A stretch of DNA of 64,000 nt from Streptomyces shenzhenensis. GTDB lineage: Bacteria > Actinomycetota > Actinomycetes > Streptomycetales > Streptomycetaceae. Positions 26,306 through 34,508 of the stretch are shown piece by piece; positions within the stretch are counted from its first letter, which is position 1; each line of letters starts with the position of its first letter. Position numbers and translations under genes: made by a program. A model generated the notes under the pieces. That model searched no databases and was not told where the DNA came from. It was given only the letters and a program-made list of their open reading frames with translations. Location of the stretch: the NCBI RefSeq assembly GCF_003688995.1, contig NZ_PENI01000041.1, forward strand, positions 1 to 64,000, read 5' to 3'.

Positions 26306-26959
26306 TCAGGTCGTCCTGTCTCTTGGTCGACGACGTCCTCCTTGTGGGGCGTCCGGAGGGGCCGGGTTGAGCGGGTCGTCGATGAGGCCGGCGATACGAC
26401 GCACCTCGTCGAAGGGGTCCATGGCCATCTCGTCCGCCGCCTCGGCGAGCGCCTTTAGTGCGGGAACGAGCGCGGCGCGGGTTTCGGCGGGCAGTTGCTG
26501 CACGAGGGCGCGGATCTCGGTGCGCCGGTCCGCAAGGACGCGCTCGACGAGGTCCCGTCCGGTGGGCGTGAGGCGGAGGATGACTTCGCGCCGGTTGTCT
26601 GGGTTGGTCTTGCGGTCGATGAGGCCGACGGATTCCAGGCGTTCGACCATGCGCAAGGCCGTCGAGGGGTTGACGCCCAGCGTCGCGGCCATGGCGGCGA
26701 GCTTGACGGGCCCGCACGTGTCGAGCACCACCAGGGCCCGCAACTGGGGCAATGTGAGGGAGTCGTCGGTGGACGCAAGCGCGCGGGCCGAGATCGCGAC
26801 GAGCACTCTGGATGCCGCCATGACCGCCAGGGTGACCTCTTCGGCCTCCCGGTCGAGTTCCGTGCGAGAGGACGGTGTGCCGGAGGGGTTGAGTCGGGAC
26901 TCTTGCGGCGTCATCGCGTTATTTGCACCCCTCCGTTCGGCAGTCTCGCGGTCTGGCAT
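26306..26959 (-). CDS. MarR-family transcriptional regulator
   Basis: ATG 26959 (MPDRETAERRG) lies 6 bp after GGGGGTGAG; ATG 26914 is an alternative. The 217-aa protein has the MarR winged helix: LTLPQLRALVVLDTCGPVKL, AAMAATLGVNPSTALRMVER, LESVGLIDRKTNPDNRREVI and LRLTPTGRDLVERVLADRR. It has flanking dimerisation helices and a charged C-terminal tail. Two overlapping palindromes lie 23-43 bp upstream of the start, as expected for autorepression. Copies of the motif near the DUF2180 and patatin genes suggest a local regulon. The ligand is unknown. Confidence 0.9.
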   Translation of the reverse strand: MPDRETAERRGANNAMTPQESRLNPSGTPSSRTELDREAEEVTLAVMAASRVLVAISARALASTDDSLTLPQLRALVVLDTCGPVKLAAMAATLGVNPSTALRMVERLESVGLIDRKTNPDNRREVILRLTPTGRDLVERVLADRRTEIRALVQQLPAETRAALVPALKALAEAADEMAMDPFDEVRRIAGLIDDPLNPAPPDAPQGGRRRPRDRTT

Positions 26960-26981
26960 GACATTCTCACCCCCTACAATC

Positions 26982-27002
26982 ATTGCACGATGCAATGTTG
27001 CA
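26982..27002. promoter_or_regulatory. Two overlapping palindromes in the MarR gene promoter
   Basis: ATTGCACGATGCAAT (26982-26996) is a perfect 6-3-6 palindrome and overlaps TGCAATGTTGCA (26991-27002, 5-2-5). Position just upstream of the MarR start fits an autorepressor site. Confidence 0.65.
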
Positions 27003-27094
27003 ATGTGTCCACAGGCACGGAACCAAGCGCGACGCTCCGGCGACGAGGCGTGACGACGTAGAAGCCGAGCCAATACATGAAGCCTATTCGTTCG

Positions 27095-27498
27095 TGTGCC
27101 TGCGTCGTACCGTCCGTCACAGTGGTGAGGCGGATCTCCATCGTGCCGTCGCTGCTGGTGGCCACGGTCGTCGTCATGCCGGGCCGCCGGGTGGCCAGGG
27201 CCTCGCCGAGCAGCCGCAGGAACAGGCCGAAGGCCGCCAGGTCGAGCTCGCCGAGCGCGGACAACCGGGTGGTGCCGTCCGTGGCCAGCCGGGCGTGGGC
27301 CGCCGTGATCTACTCGGCCTGACGCGCGGCGATCTCGGCCAGCCGCCGCCGCTGTTCGGAGCGGTCCTGCACCTTGCGCGCCTTGCCGCGCCGCTCGTAG
27401 CTGCCGGTGCGACGCAGCTGCGGGCTGATCCGCAGTGGCTCGGCCTCGGCCCACGGGGTGGCCGCGGGCTCCGGGCGGGCGGCCCGCCCGGCGAGGGT
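27095..27498 (-). pseudogene. C-terminal remnant of a DUF2397/TIGR02677 protein (Wadjet II JetA-like)
   Basis: The minus strand reads AATPWAEAEPLRISPQLRRT, GSYERRGKARKVQDRSEQRR and RLAEIAARQAE, then an in-frame TAG. It continues ITAAHARLATDGTTRLSALG, ELDLAAFGLFLRLLGEALAT and TMEIRLTTVTDGT. This is the end of TIGR02677 proteins, whose four-gene cluster corresponds to type II Wadjet anti-plasmid systems. No JetB, JetC or JetD is present. Its upstream edge meets an IS110 fragment. Confidence 0.7.
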
Positions 27499-27603
27499 GT
27501 CCACGGCCCAGGTCACCTGGTCGGCGAGGCCGAGAGCCTGGCCCATCACGGCCAGCCGTTCGGACTCGTCGTTGGCCACCCGCCGGGACAGCAGGTGCTG
27601 TCC
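27499..27603 (-). pseudogene. IS110 transposase N-terminal scrap
   Basis: HLLSRRVANDESERLAVMGQ and LGLADQVTWAVDTLAG match the N-terminal DEDD domain of IS110 transposases; compare LLSRRVANDETELLELLADI in the copy at 47.9 kb. It is fused in frame to the DUF2397 remnant, showing how that gene was broken. Confidence 0.65.
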
Positions 27604-27826
27604 AGAACGGATCTTGCCCCCCGACGCCATCCGCGCCCTGCCCAAGGGCACCGCCCTGGTCTTCGCCACCGGCATGCGCGCCGCCATGCTCGACCTGCGC
27701 CCCTGGTACGCCGAGCCCGGCGCCGGCGAACTGGCCGCCGCCTCCGCCCGCGCTTCGAAGGCCATCACCCAACGCGCCGTCACCAAGCACGCCCTGGCCC
27801 ATTCCGACAACGGCCTGGCCCCATGA
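27604..27826 (+). pseudogene. C-terminal tail of a TraG/TraD-like conjugation coupling protein
   Basis: RILPPDAIRALPKGTALVFA, TGMRAAMLDLRPWYAEPGA and a stop at 27824-27826 match the end of actinobacterial type IV coupling (TraG/TraD/VirD4-like) ATPases. The ATPase domain is missing and the left edge abuts IS110 sequence. The next gene overlaps by ATGA, as in the intact operons of such elements. It shows that the following block once belonged to a conjugative element. Confidence 0.65.
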
Positions 27827-28282
27827 CCGGATCCCGGCTGCACCCGGTGGCGGTCCGCTCCCACCTGGCCAGCGAGTTCGTCCCCACCTGGCACCGCCAC
27901 CACGCGCCCCCGGCCGGACAGATCTTCGCCGTCGGAGCCGCCGATGAGACCGGCACCCTGCGTGCCGTGGCGATCGTCGGCCGACCTGTCCCCCCACCAC
28001 CTCGATGACGGCACCACCCTCGAAGTCACCCGCACCACCACCGACGCCGCACACAAAACCAACTCGCCGCTCTACGAGGCGGCGTGGCGGGCGGCGAAAG
28101 CCCTCGGTTACCTGCGGCTGATCGCCTACACGCAGGACGGCGAGAGCGGCGCGTCCCTGCGCGGCGCCGGATGGCGCGTCATCGCCAGCCACCCGCCCCG
28201 GACCGGATGGCTCACCGCCTCCCGCCGCCGAGCCGACCACGGCAGCGACCGCATCTCCCGGCTCCTGTGGGAAGCCCCCTGA
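27823..28282 (+). pseudogene. XF1762-family protein, frameshifted in a C tract
   Basis: ATG 27823 overlaps the TraG-like stop. The first frame reads MTGSRLHPVAVRSHLASEFV, PTWHRHHAPPAGQIFAVGAA and LRAVAIVGRP. After a run of six C near 27990 the reading continues one frame over as HLDDGTTLEVTRTTTDAAHK, SPLYEAAWRAAKALGYLRLI and SLRGAGWRVIASHPP to TGA 28280-28282. The family has an acetyltransferase-like fold and is typical of actinobacterial plasmids and ICEs. A single base change would restore it, so a sequencing error is possible. Confidence 0.75.
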
Positions 28283-28286
28283 CCCT

Positions 28287-28937
28287 GTGCAAGCCCGCCT
28301 CGGCTTCACACCCCAAACCACCGCCTACCCCCTGGGAGTTGTCCTGCAGACCGTCGACTTGACCGAGCACACCCGTCTCCTCGGCGAGGTGGCGCCCGCG
28401 CTGAAGGACCTCTGCGCGCAGGTGCAACGGGTATGGGAAGGCGAGATCGCCAAACCGGTCCGGGAGATCGCACCCATCAGCCTGTGGGTGCAGGAGCTGG
28501 CGATGCAGTGCACACGGCAGTTCCACGACCTGTCGGTCAGCCAGTACGCCGCGATGAAAGGTGGCGCGGAGAACCTGGCACACCTCGCCGGTGCCTGCTC
28601 CCAGATCTCACTCGCCGCCACATTGTGCAACCTGGCCATCCAGGACCGCACCGAGATCCTGCTGTACGAGGACGCCGACCCCACCCCCGCAGCCAGCCGG
28701 AACCGACTCCAACAGGCCGGTGACGAGATGCAGCGCGCGGCCACCACATACCGATCCGTCGCACAGCAACTTTCCCGCCGCCTGGCATCGGCCGCGGCTC
28801 GCAACGAGGACCAGCAGCTCATCGCCCACGCCCTGGCAGACGGCCCGAAGAAGGCACCCACTACCACCCCGCTCGCGCCGGCCGCCACAACATCACCGGC
28901 CCCGGCGGGCAAGCCGTCCACGCACACAACACGTTGA
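28287..28937 (+). CDS. Helical plasmid/ICE-type protein of unknown function
   Basis: GTG 28287 lies 5 bp after the previous stop. The 216-aa protein is almost entirely helical in the first 180 residues (TEHTRLLGEVAPALKDLCAQ, QVQRVWEGEIAKPVREIAPI, EMQRAATTYRSVAQQLSRRL) and ends in a Thr/Pro/Ala tail. It has no membrane segment or enzyme motif. A protein of similar character lies at 29.7 kb, and both sit in the co-directional block behind the TraG-like tail. Unrecognised beyond that. Confidence 0.6.
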   Translation: MQARLGFTPQTTAYPLGVVLQTVDLTEHTRLLGEVAPALKDLCAQVQRVWEGEIAKPVREIAPISLWVQELAMQCTRQFHDLSVSQYAAMKGGAENLAHLAGACSQISLAATLCNLAIQDRTEILLYEDADPTPAASRNRLQQAGDEMQRAATTYRSVAQQLSRRLASAAARNEDQQLIAHALADGPKKAPTTTPLAPAATTSPAPAGKPSTHTTR

Positions 28938-29001
28938 CCGCCCCGCCGAACCCGGCGAAGACCCAGTCCGCCTCGCAGCTCATCCCCCGCTCGGAGATCC
29001 C

Positions 29002-29652
29002 ATGTCCTTCGTGGACGTGCCGGACGTGTTCATCGGCGCCACCGAGGACGCCCACACGTTCGTCGTTCTCAACCGCCCCGTCCCCGACGCCAACCGCCTA
29101 CTGACCGACGCCGGGTTCACCACCCACAAGGTGAACGGCCGGACGATCTACCTGCTGCCACCCACCACGGCCGAGGAAGCCAACGAGCAAGCCGGAACCG
29201 CGATGTACGGGCTCCTGGCCCACACACACGACCTGGTCGACCTGTCCTCGACGACCCAGTGCAGCCCCCACGCCACCGAGCCCGAACCCGACGTTCGCTT
29301 CACCCTCACCGACACCACCCTCACCGCGACCGCCATCACAGCAGAAGCCCGCTCCCTCCTGGAGCAACACGGTCTCACCCCTTCCGGCCACGGCACTTCG
29401 TACCAGCCGGCCACGCCACTGAACACAGCCGATCTGCTGTACGCGGTCGTCCGGGCCGAAGCCCACGCCCATGCCCTGGGGATCACCGTCCGCGTCGAAC
29501 TGGGCATCCCCACACCCGACGCGATCCCCGTCCCGAGCGACCCGGCCACAGGGCCGGCACAGCGCCGTACCCGCTGCCCGGACACCACCCCGGTGCCACG
29601 GTCGCCCGCATCCGCCTCTGCTACCGCCCCAGGAACCGAACGCCGGCACTGA
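29002..29652 (+). CDS. Hypothetical protein of the plasmid/ICE block
   Basis: ATG 29002 follows CGGAGATCCC. The 216-aa protein starts MSFVDVPDVFIGATEDAHTF and has an alternating alpha/beta N-terminal part (TFVVLNRPVPDANRLLTDAG, GRTIYLLPPTTAEEA). It has a middle with AEARSLLEQHGLTPSGHG and a low-complexity C-terminus. No catalytic motif or membrane segment. The long in-frame extension upstream overlaps the preceding gene and is not used. Function unknown. Confidence 0.6.
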   Translation: MSFVDVPDVFIGATEDAHTFVVLNRPVPDANRLLTDAGFTTHKVNGRTIYLLPPTTAEEANEQAGTAMYGLLAHTHDLVDLSSTTQCSPHATEPEPDVRFTLTDTTLTATAITAEARSLLEQHGLTPSGHGTSYQPATPLNTADLLYAVVRAEAHAHALGITVRVELGIPTPDAIPVPSDPATGPAQRRTRCPDTTPVPRSPASASATAPGTERRH

Positions 29653-29687
29653 CCTGTTTGCCGTTCATCCCGTCCAGGCAAGCGTCC

Positions 29688-30251
29688 TTGACCTACCGAC
29701 TCCTTCCGCCCACCCAGGAGCCCGTTCTGCACGCCTACGAGCCAGCCGATCTCGACGACATGACGGTCACCGAGGGGCTCGACGCCGTCCTCACCGACCT
29801 GCTCGACCACCCGATCACCACCGCCTCTAACCGCGTGTTCACCGTGATGCGGCACATCGACCTCCTGTGCCACCTCACCACCCGCGCCACGGGCGAAGCC
29901 CACTTCGGCCTGGTCTACGACCACGCCGATGCCGCAGCCCAGGCTGCGGTCGAGCCGCTCAGCCGAGCAACCGCGCATCTCGGCCGCGCGGCGGCCCACT
30001 ACACCCTGACGTTGGCCCCCGCCCTTGCCCTACTCAAGGCAAACACGCAGAGCACGCTCCAGCAGCAACTGGGCGCAATCCATGTCCAGTCCCAGCTGAG
30101 CGTGCACTTCCACGACGCTCTCCGCGCCCTGACCGAACCCCACCAGCCGAGCGAACACACCATGCCCGTGCCGCCCCCCCCAGTCAGCAGGCCAGCCGCC
30201 ACCGCTGACCCCGGCCGCCTCCACGACCTGCCGCATGACGACACCACCTGA
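29688..30251 (+). CDS. Helical protein of the plasmid/ICE block
   Basis: The start is uncertain: TTG 29688 with AGG upstream, or ATG 29760. The body reads TVTEGLDAVLTDLLDHPITT, VFTVMRHIDLLCHLTTRATG, AAVEPLSRATAHLGRAAAHY and ALLKANTQSTLQQQLGAIHV, all helices. It ends with a Pro-rich tail. It resembles the protein at 28287-28937 in style (long amphipathic helices, no motif). Its end overlaps the next gene by 17 bp, so the two are translationally coupled. Confidence 0.55.
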   Translation: MTYRLLPPTQEPVLHAYEPADLDDMTVTEGLDAVLTDLLDHPITTASNRVFTVMRHIDLLCHLTTRATGEAHFGLVYDHADAAAQAAVEPLSRATAHLGRAAAHYTLTLAPALALLKANTQSTLQQQLGAIHVQSQLSVHFHDALRALTEPHQPSEHTMPVPPPPVSRPAATADPGRLHDLPHDDTT

Positions 30252-31074
30252 CCCTGAACACACACCCCTGTTCAACGTGGACGCGCCCGTGCCACTGACG
30301 CCCGTGGAGCGGCTGCTGGCGCTCGCTGACCTCTACACCCAGCAGAACGACAGGATCGACCTCCTGTTCTCCGGTCAAGCCCACGCCGCCCCCGATGCCT
30401 ACGTGGCCTCCGCCCACCGTCTGGAACGCGAGGCCCTCGCCTGCATCAAGGGCGTCCGGCAGCAGCGTCTGCCTGCCAGCGAACCAGTGTCCAGCGCTGT
30501 CGTGCGGCTGAAGCAGACCGTCTACCTCACCAGCGGGGCCACGCGCTATCTCACCGCCGCCCAGCACACCCTGCCCCCACAGGATGCGGACCACGCACGC
30601 CCCGATCCCCACCGCGGCTTCGGACAGTACGTACAGCTGGCCCGTGAACTCACCGCCCTCGCCCCCCTGACCATCGTCTCCTCCACCACCCACATAGCCG
30701 CCAGGCTGCACAACAGAGCCCGCAACACCAGCACTGTCACCGGCATTGACGCAGCCCAGCACAACGCCCTGCTCGAAGTCGCCCGCGGCCACATCACCGT
30801 CACCGAGCAGCACGGGCACCGCGTCCACAGCCACACCACGACGGTGGCCGTCGAGGTGCTGCGCCACCTGGAGGCGCAGCACCTGGTGACCCGCCAGCCC
30901 GCGTCCGCACCCCCGCTCTTCCCCGGCGGACCGCCTCGCGACCGCGCACGCCTGACCGCCCTCGGAATCTCCACTCTCAGCGCGGTCATCGATGCCCCTC
31001 CGCACATCAGCCTGTCCGCGACACGCCCCGTTTCCGCCCCCGTTGCGGCCAACGCCGCCCGAGCACACCGCTGA
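30235..31074 (+). CDS. Hypothetical protein with a possible winged-helix C-terminal part
   Basis: ATG 30235 overlaps the preceding gene by 17 bp. The 279-aa protein has helical N-terminal and central parts (PVERLLALADLYTQQNDRID, RLEREALACIKGVRQQRLPA). From about 180 a segment (NALLEVARGHITVTEQHGHR, TTTVAVEVLRHLEAQHLVTR) reads like a compact winged helix. DNA binding is only an inference. It is part of the same co-directional block as its neighbours. Confidence 0.55.
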   Translation: MTTPPDPEHTPLFNVDAPVPLTPVERLLALADLYTQQNDRIDLLFSGQAHAAPDAYVASAHRLEREALACIKGVRQQRLPASEPVSSAVVRLKQTVYLTSGATRYLTAAQHTLPPQDADHARPDPHRGFGQYVQLARELTALAPLTIVSSTTHIAARLHNRARNTSTVTGIDAAQHNALLEVARGHITVTEQHGHRVHSHTTTVAVEVLRHLEAQHLVTRQPASAPPLFPGGPPRDRARLTALGISTLSAVIDAPPHISLSATRPVSAPVAANAARAHR

Positions 31075-31138
31075 CAGCACCGCCCGCTCGCTCCTCAGCG
31101 CCCGCCTGACGCCGCCTCGTTCACGCAAGGAAGTACCG

Positions 31139-32086
31139 ATTCCCTCCTCTCCCGCACTCATCTGCATTTCGCTCGGTGCCGGCATTCAGTCCAGTGCCAT
31201 GCTCGCCCTCTCCGCCAACGGCGTTCTCCCCAAGGCCGACTACGCCATCTTTGCCGACACCGGGTGGGAACCACGCACCGTCTACCAGCACCTCGACCGG
31301 CTGGAGAAGGAGATAGCCGCTCCAGCCGGAATACCGATCCTGCGCGTCTCCTCCGGCAACATCCGGCGAGACGCTCTCGACCCGGAGCACCGCTTCGCCT
31401 CCATGCCCCTGTACATCCTCAACCAGGACGGCAAGCAGGGGATGACCCGGCGCCAGTGCACCGGGGAATACAAGATCAAACCGATCAAGCGGCAGGTCCG
31501 GGAACTCCTCGGATACCCCTACCCGCTGCGCATCCCGAAGGACGTCTTCGTCGAACAGTGGGTGGGCATCTCCACAGACGAATTCCACCGCGCCAAGGAC
31601 GCCGACGTCCGCTACATGCACAACCGCCATCCCCTGATCGACATGGGATGGTCCCGCAGCGACTGCATCCGCTACCTGACCTCCATCGGCCTCGCCGACA
31701 CCCCGAAATCCAGCTGCCTCGGGTGCCCGTTCCACGGAAACGCACAGTGGCGTCGCATCCGGGACACCAGCCCGGAGGAGTGGCAGGACGTCGTCGCATT
31801 CGACGCCGCGATCCGCAGAGGCAACGCCCGCGCGAACGCAGCCGGTAACAAGCTGCTCGGGCAGGCGTTCCTGCACCGCTCGCGCATGCCGCTCGACCAG
31901 GCGCCCATCGACCACGTCACCGCAGCCGAATGGGCCGCCCACCAGGAAGAACTCTCCACCGCTGAGGCGCCCGTGCCAGACGTGGAAGAACTGGAGCAGG
32001 ATGTGGAGGACGGCTGCTCCCCCTGGGCCTGCCGCGGTGAGGCGGACGCCGAGCTGACGCAGGGCGATTTCGGACTGGCCTCTTGA
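31139..32086 (+). CDS. PP-loop PAPS-reductase-like protein of phage/plasmid type
   Basis: The PP-loop is SLGAGIQSSAML, followed by YAIFADTGWEPRTVYQHLDR, a Cys motif RRQCTGEYKIKPIKRQVREL and a second Cys pair in SSCLGCPFHG. This is the phosphoadenosine-phosphosulfate-reductase-like family found on phages and mobile elements, related in chemistry to DndC-type ATP-pyrophosphatases. The start is unusual: AAGGA lies 5-6 bp before ATT 31139, while the nearest ATG (30992) lacks a ribosome site and overlaps the previous gene by 83 bp. From ATT the protein is 315 aa. Its stop overlaps the methyltransferase start (TTGA), so the two are made together, which suggests a nucleic-acid modification role. Confidence 0.8.
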   Translation: MPSSPALICISLGAGIQSSAMLALSANGVLPKADYAIFADTGWEPRTVYQHLDRLEKEIAAPAGIPILRVSSGNIRRDALDPEHRFASMPLYILNQDGKQGMTRRQCTGEYKIKPIKRQVRELLGYPYPLRIPKDVFVEQWVGISTDEFHRAKDADVRYMHNRHPLIDMGWSRSDCIRYLTSIGLADTPKSSCLGCPFHGNAQWRRIRDTSPEEWQDVVAFDAAIRRGNARANAAGNKLLGQAFLHRSRMPLDQAPIDHVTAAEWAAHQEELSTAEAPVPDVEELEQDVEDGCSPWACRGEADAELTQGDFGLAS

Positions 32087-33333
32087 TCCTTGATCTCTTC
32101 GCGGGCCCGGGCGGGTGGAGCCATGCGCTCTCCGTCCTCGGGGTGCGGGACGTCGGCCTGGAATGGGACCTGCGGGCCTGCGCCACTCGCACGCGGGCGG
32201 GGATGCTGACGCTGCGGACCGACGTGGCGCTGTATCCGGTGTGGCCGTGGGTCGGCCGGACCCGCGGCCTGATCGCTTCCCCGCCGTGCCAGGCGTGGAG
32301 CGTGGCCGGCAAACGCCTCGGCCTGGTCGACCAGCCCCTCGTGCACGAGGCCGTCGCCGACCTCGCCGTCGGCCGGGACACCCGCGAACAACTCCATGCC
32401 GCCTGCCAGGACACGCGCAGTCTGCTGGCCGCCGAGCCCATGCGCTACCTCCACGCCCTGAACACAGTGGGCGAGCCGGAATGGGTCGCCATGGAGGAAG
32501 TCCCCGATGTCCTGCCCCTGTGGAAGCAGTACGCGGCCATCCTGCGCCGCTGGGGCTTCTCCACCTGGACGGGCATCCTCAACGCCGCCGACTACGGGGT
32601 ACCCCAGACCCGCCGCCGTGCGATCCTACTCGCCTCCCGCATCCGCACGGCACAGCCGCCCACGCCCACCCACGCTCAAGTGGCCGAGCCGGACTCCCTG
32701 TTCGGGCCCGGCCGCGCCCGGTGGGTGTCCATGGCCGAAGCCCTCGGCTGGGGCGCCACCGACCGGCCCGTACCCACCGTGTGCGCCGGCGGCGGGCCGG
32801 GCGGCGGACCCGAACCCTTCCCCTCCGGCTCCCGCCAGACCCTCGCCAACGCCCGCGACCGCGACACCTGGCAACCCCGCCACGCCGGAAGGGACGTAGT
32901 ACTCGAACCGCAGACACGAGGCGCGGGACGGACCACCCGGCACGACACCCGTGGCCCCACGTCCGCCAGCAAGGTCACCCATTGGAAGTGGTCCCTGCGC
33001 AGCAACAACCAGACCAACGCCACGGTCCGGTCGATCGAGGAACCGGCCGGAACGCTGTTCTTCGGGCACCGCGCCAACGAGTGCACGTGGATCGCCGAAC
33101 CCGTCACCACACCGCCGGAAGGTAACGCCGCAGGGACGCCGGACCCGATCCGGATCACCGCCCGCGAAGCCGGCCTACTGCAGACCTTCCCGGCCGACTA
33201 CCCCTGGGCCGGCAACAAGGGACAGCAGTTCTCCCAGATCGGCAACGCCGTCCCGCCCCAGCTCGCCGCCCACCTCCTGGCCCCGCACCTCAACGTGCCC
33301 TTCGATCCCGACGACTTCACCCTCGCCGCATGA
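32083..33333 (+). CDS. DNA C5-cytosine methyltransferase
   Basis: TTG 32083 overlaps the preceding stop by 4 bp. The 416-aa protein has motif I DLFAGPGGWS (AdoMet site), motif IV with the catalytic Cys in SPPCQAWS, motif VI as MEEVPDV instead of ENV, motif VIII QTRRRAIL and the final motif X QIGNAVPPQLA. The variable target-recognition region spans about 200-330. No restriction endonuclease is adjacent, so it may be an orphan or protective methylase of the mobile block. It is translationally coupled to both the PP-loop gene and the following DnaB-N gene. Confidence 0.92.
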   Translation: MILDLFAGPGGWSHALSVLGVRDVGLEWDLRACATRTRAGMLTLRTDVALYPVWPWVGRTRGLIASPPCQAWSVAGKRLGLVDQPLVHEAVADLAVGRDTREQLHAACQDTRSLLAAEPMRYLHALNTVGEPEWVAMEEVPDVLPLWKQYAAILRRWGFSTWTGILNAADYGVPQTRRRAILLASRIRTAQPPTPTHAQVAEPDSLFGPGRARWVSMAEALGWGATDRPVPTVCAGGGPGGGPEPFPSGSRQTLANARDRDTWQPRHAGRDVVLEPQTRGAGRTTRHDTRGPTSASKVTHWKWSLRSNNQTNATVRSIEEPAGTLFFGHRANECTWIAEPVTTPPEGNAAGTPDPIRITAREAGLLQTFPADYPWAGNKGQQFSQIGNAVPPQLAAHLLAPHLNVPFDPDDFTLAA

Positions 33334-34454
33334 GGCCCCCACCCCCCAGCACCTTCGAAGAGGACCTGCCCGACCCCGCAGCACCGCCCCCGGTCCACTA
33401 CGCCGAGCAGGCCCTCCTCGGCGCACTCCTCCTCGAACCCCACCGCCTCCACGACATCCCGAACACCCAACCCGCCCATTTCGACAGCGTCGCCCACGCC
33501 GCCGTGTTCGACGCCATCCGCACCATCCCGGCGCCGACACCCCACCAGCACAGCGAAGACGTGGCCTGGCAAACCCGCATCCTGGACCACGCCCGCCGGC
33601 AGACCCGCGGCCTGACCGCCTCCTACCTGCACACCCTCATCCAGGCATGCCCATGGACAAAGAACGTTGCCGCCTACGCGCGGATCGTCGAGGCCGACCA
33701 TGCCCGCCGCACCGTGCGTGCCCGCGCCCAACGCCTCGCGCAGACAGCCACCGACAGCACCTTCCCCGACCCCGTATCGGCCACCCTCGCCCAGGCCGAC
33801 GCGCTCGCCGACCTGCTGGACGAACTCGCCGACCGATTCCCCCGCCACCACACCTCCCTGCCCCGCACCCCGCCCCCGGCCACCGTGCCCCACGGCGATG
33901 CGGACGAAGCCCTCGCAGAGGAGCGGCTGGTCATCGCGACCGCCACCGCCCAGCCACAGGAAGCCGAAGACATGCGGTGGCTGACCGCACACGACTTCAC
34001 CCATCCCCTCCACGCCGGCCTGTGGCAGTGCCTGAACACACTGATCCGGCGCAGCGCCGCCATCGACCCGGTCACACTCCTGTGGGAAGCCCAGCAGCAC
34101 GGTCTGCTCACCACGGACACCGATCCTGCGGACGTACTCCGCCTTCTCACGGAAGTGGCCGCCTTCCCGCAGAAGTGGGGCGAAAGCGTCCTCCAGCGCT
34201 CCCTCCTCACCACGGCACACCACGCGGCCAAGCGCATCCAGGCATACGCCGACGATCCCGCTATCACCCCCCACCAACTCATCACCGGCAGCCGCCGCGC
34301 CCTCGCCGACCTGACCGCCGTACGCACCCGCTGGAACCACGCCACCTCACCCCCACCCGCACCCCGGCCCCCACAGACCCGAGCCACGCCACCACCACGA
34401 GCCGGCCCTCCCCGCACACAAACCGTGCCGCCCAAGCCACGCACCAACCGCTGA
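33330..34454 (+). CDS. Protein with two DnaB-N-like domains and no helicase domain
   Basis: ATG 33330 overlaps the methyltransferase stop (ATGA). The 374-aa protein begins with a Pro-rich leader, then a DnaB N-terminal-like helical domain (YAEQALLGALLLEPHRLHDI, HAAVFDAIRTIP). A second domain follows at about 185-330 (AEERLVIATATAQPQEAEDM, LWQCLNTLIRRSAAIDPVTL). The tail is Pro/Arg-rich. There is no Walker A, so it cannot be a helicase itself. Such proteins could recruit primase or modulate a host or element helicase. Typical of actinobacterial plasmids and ICEs. Confidence 0.75.
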   Translation: MRPPPPSTFEEDLPDPAAPPPVHYAEQALLGALLLEPHRLHDIPNTQPAHFDSVAHAAVFDAIRTIPAPTPHQHSEDVAWQTRILDHARRQTRGLTASYLHTLIQACPWTKNVAAYARIVEADHARRTVRARAQRLAQTATDSTFPDPVSATLAQADALADLLDELADRFPRHHTSLPRTPPPATVPHGDADEALAEERLVIATATAQPQEAEDMRWLTAHDFTHPLHAGLWQCLNTLIRRSAAIDPVTLLWEAQQHGLLTTDTDPADVLRLLTEVAAFPQKWGESVLQRSLLTTAHHAAKRIQAYADDPAITPHQLITGSRRALADLTAVRTRWNHATSPPPAPRPPQTRATPPPRAGPPRTQTVPPKPRTNR

Positions 34455-34508
34455 CCTTCCCAGCCTTCACCCGCCACCGACCACGCCCCAATCCCAGGAC
34501 CCAAACAC

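Noticed and set aside
26306..28321. 671-codon minus-strand frame including the MarR gene
   Set aside because: Only the part from 26959 encodes MarR; the upstream extension covers the promoter palindromes and unrelated remnants.
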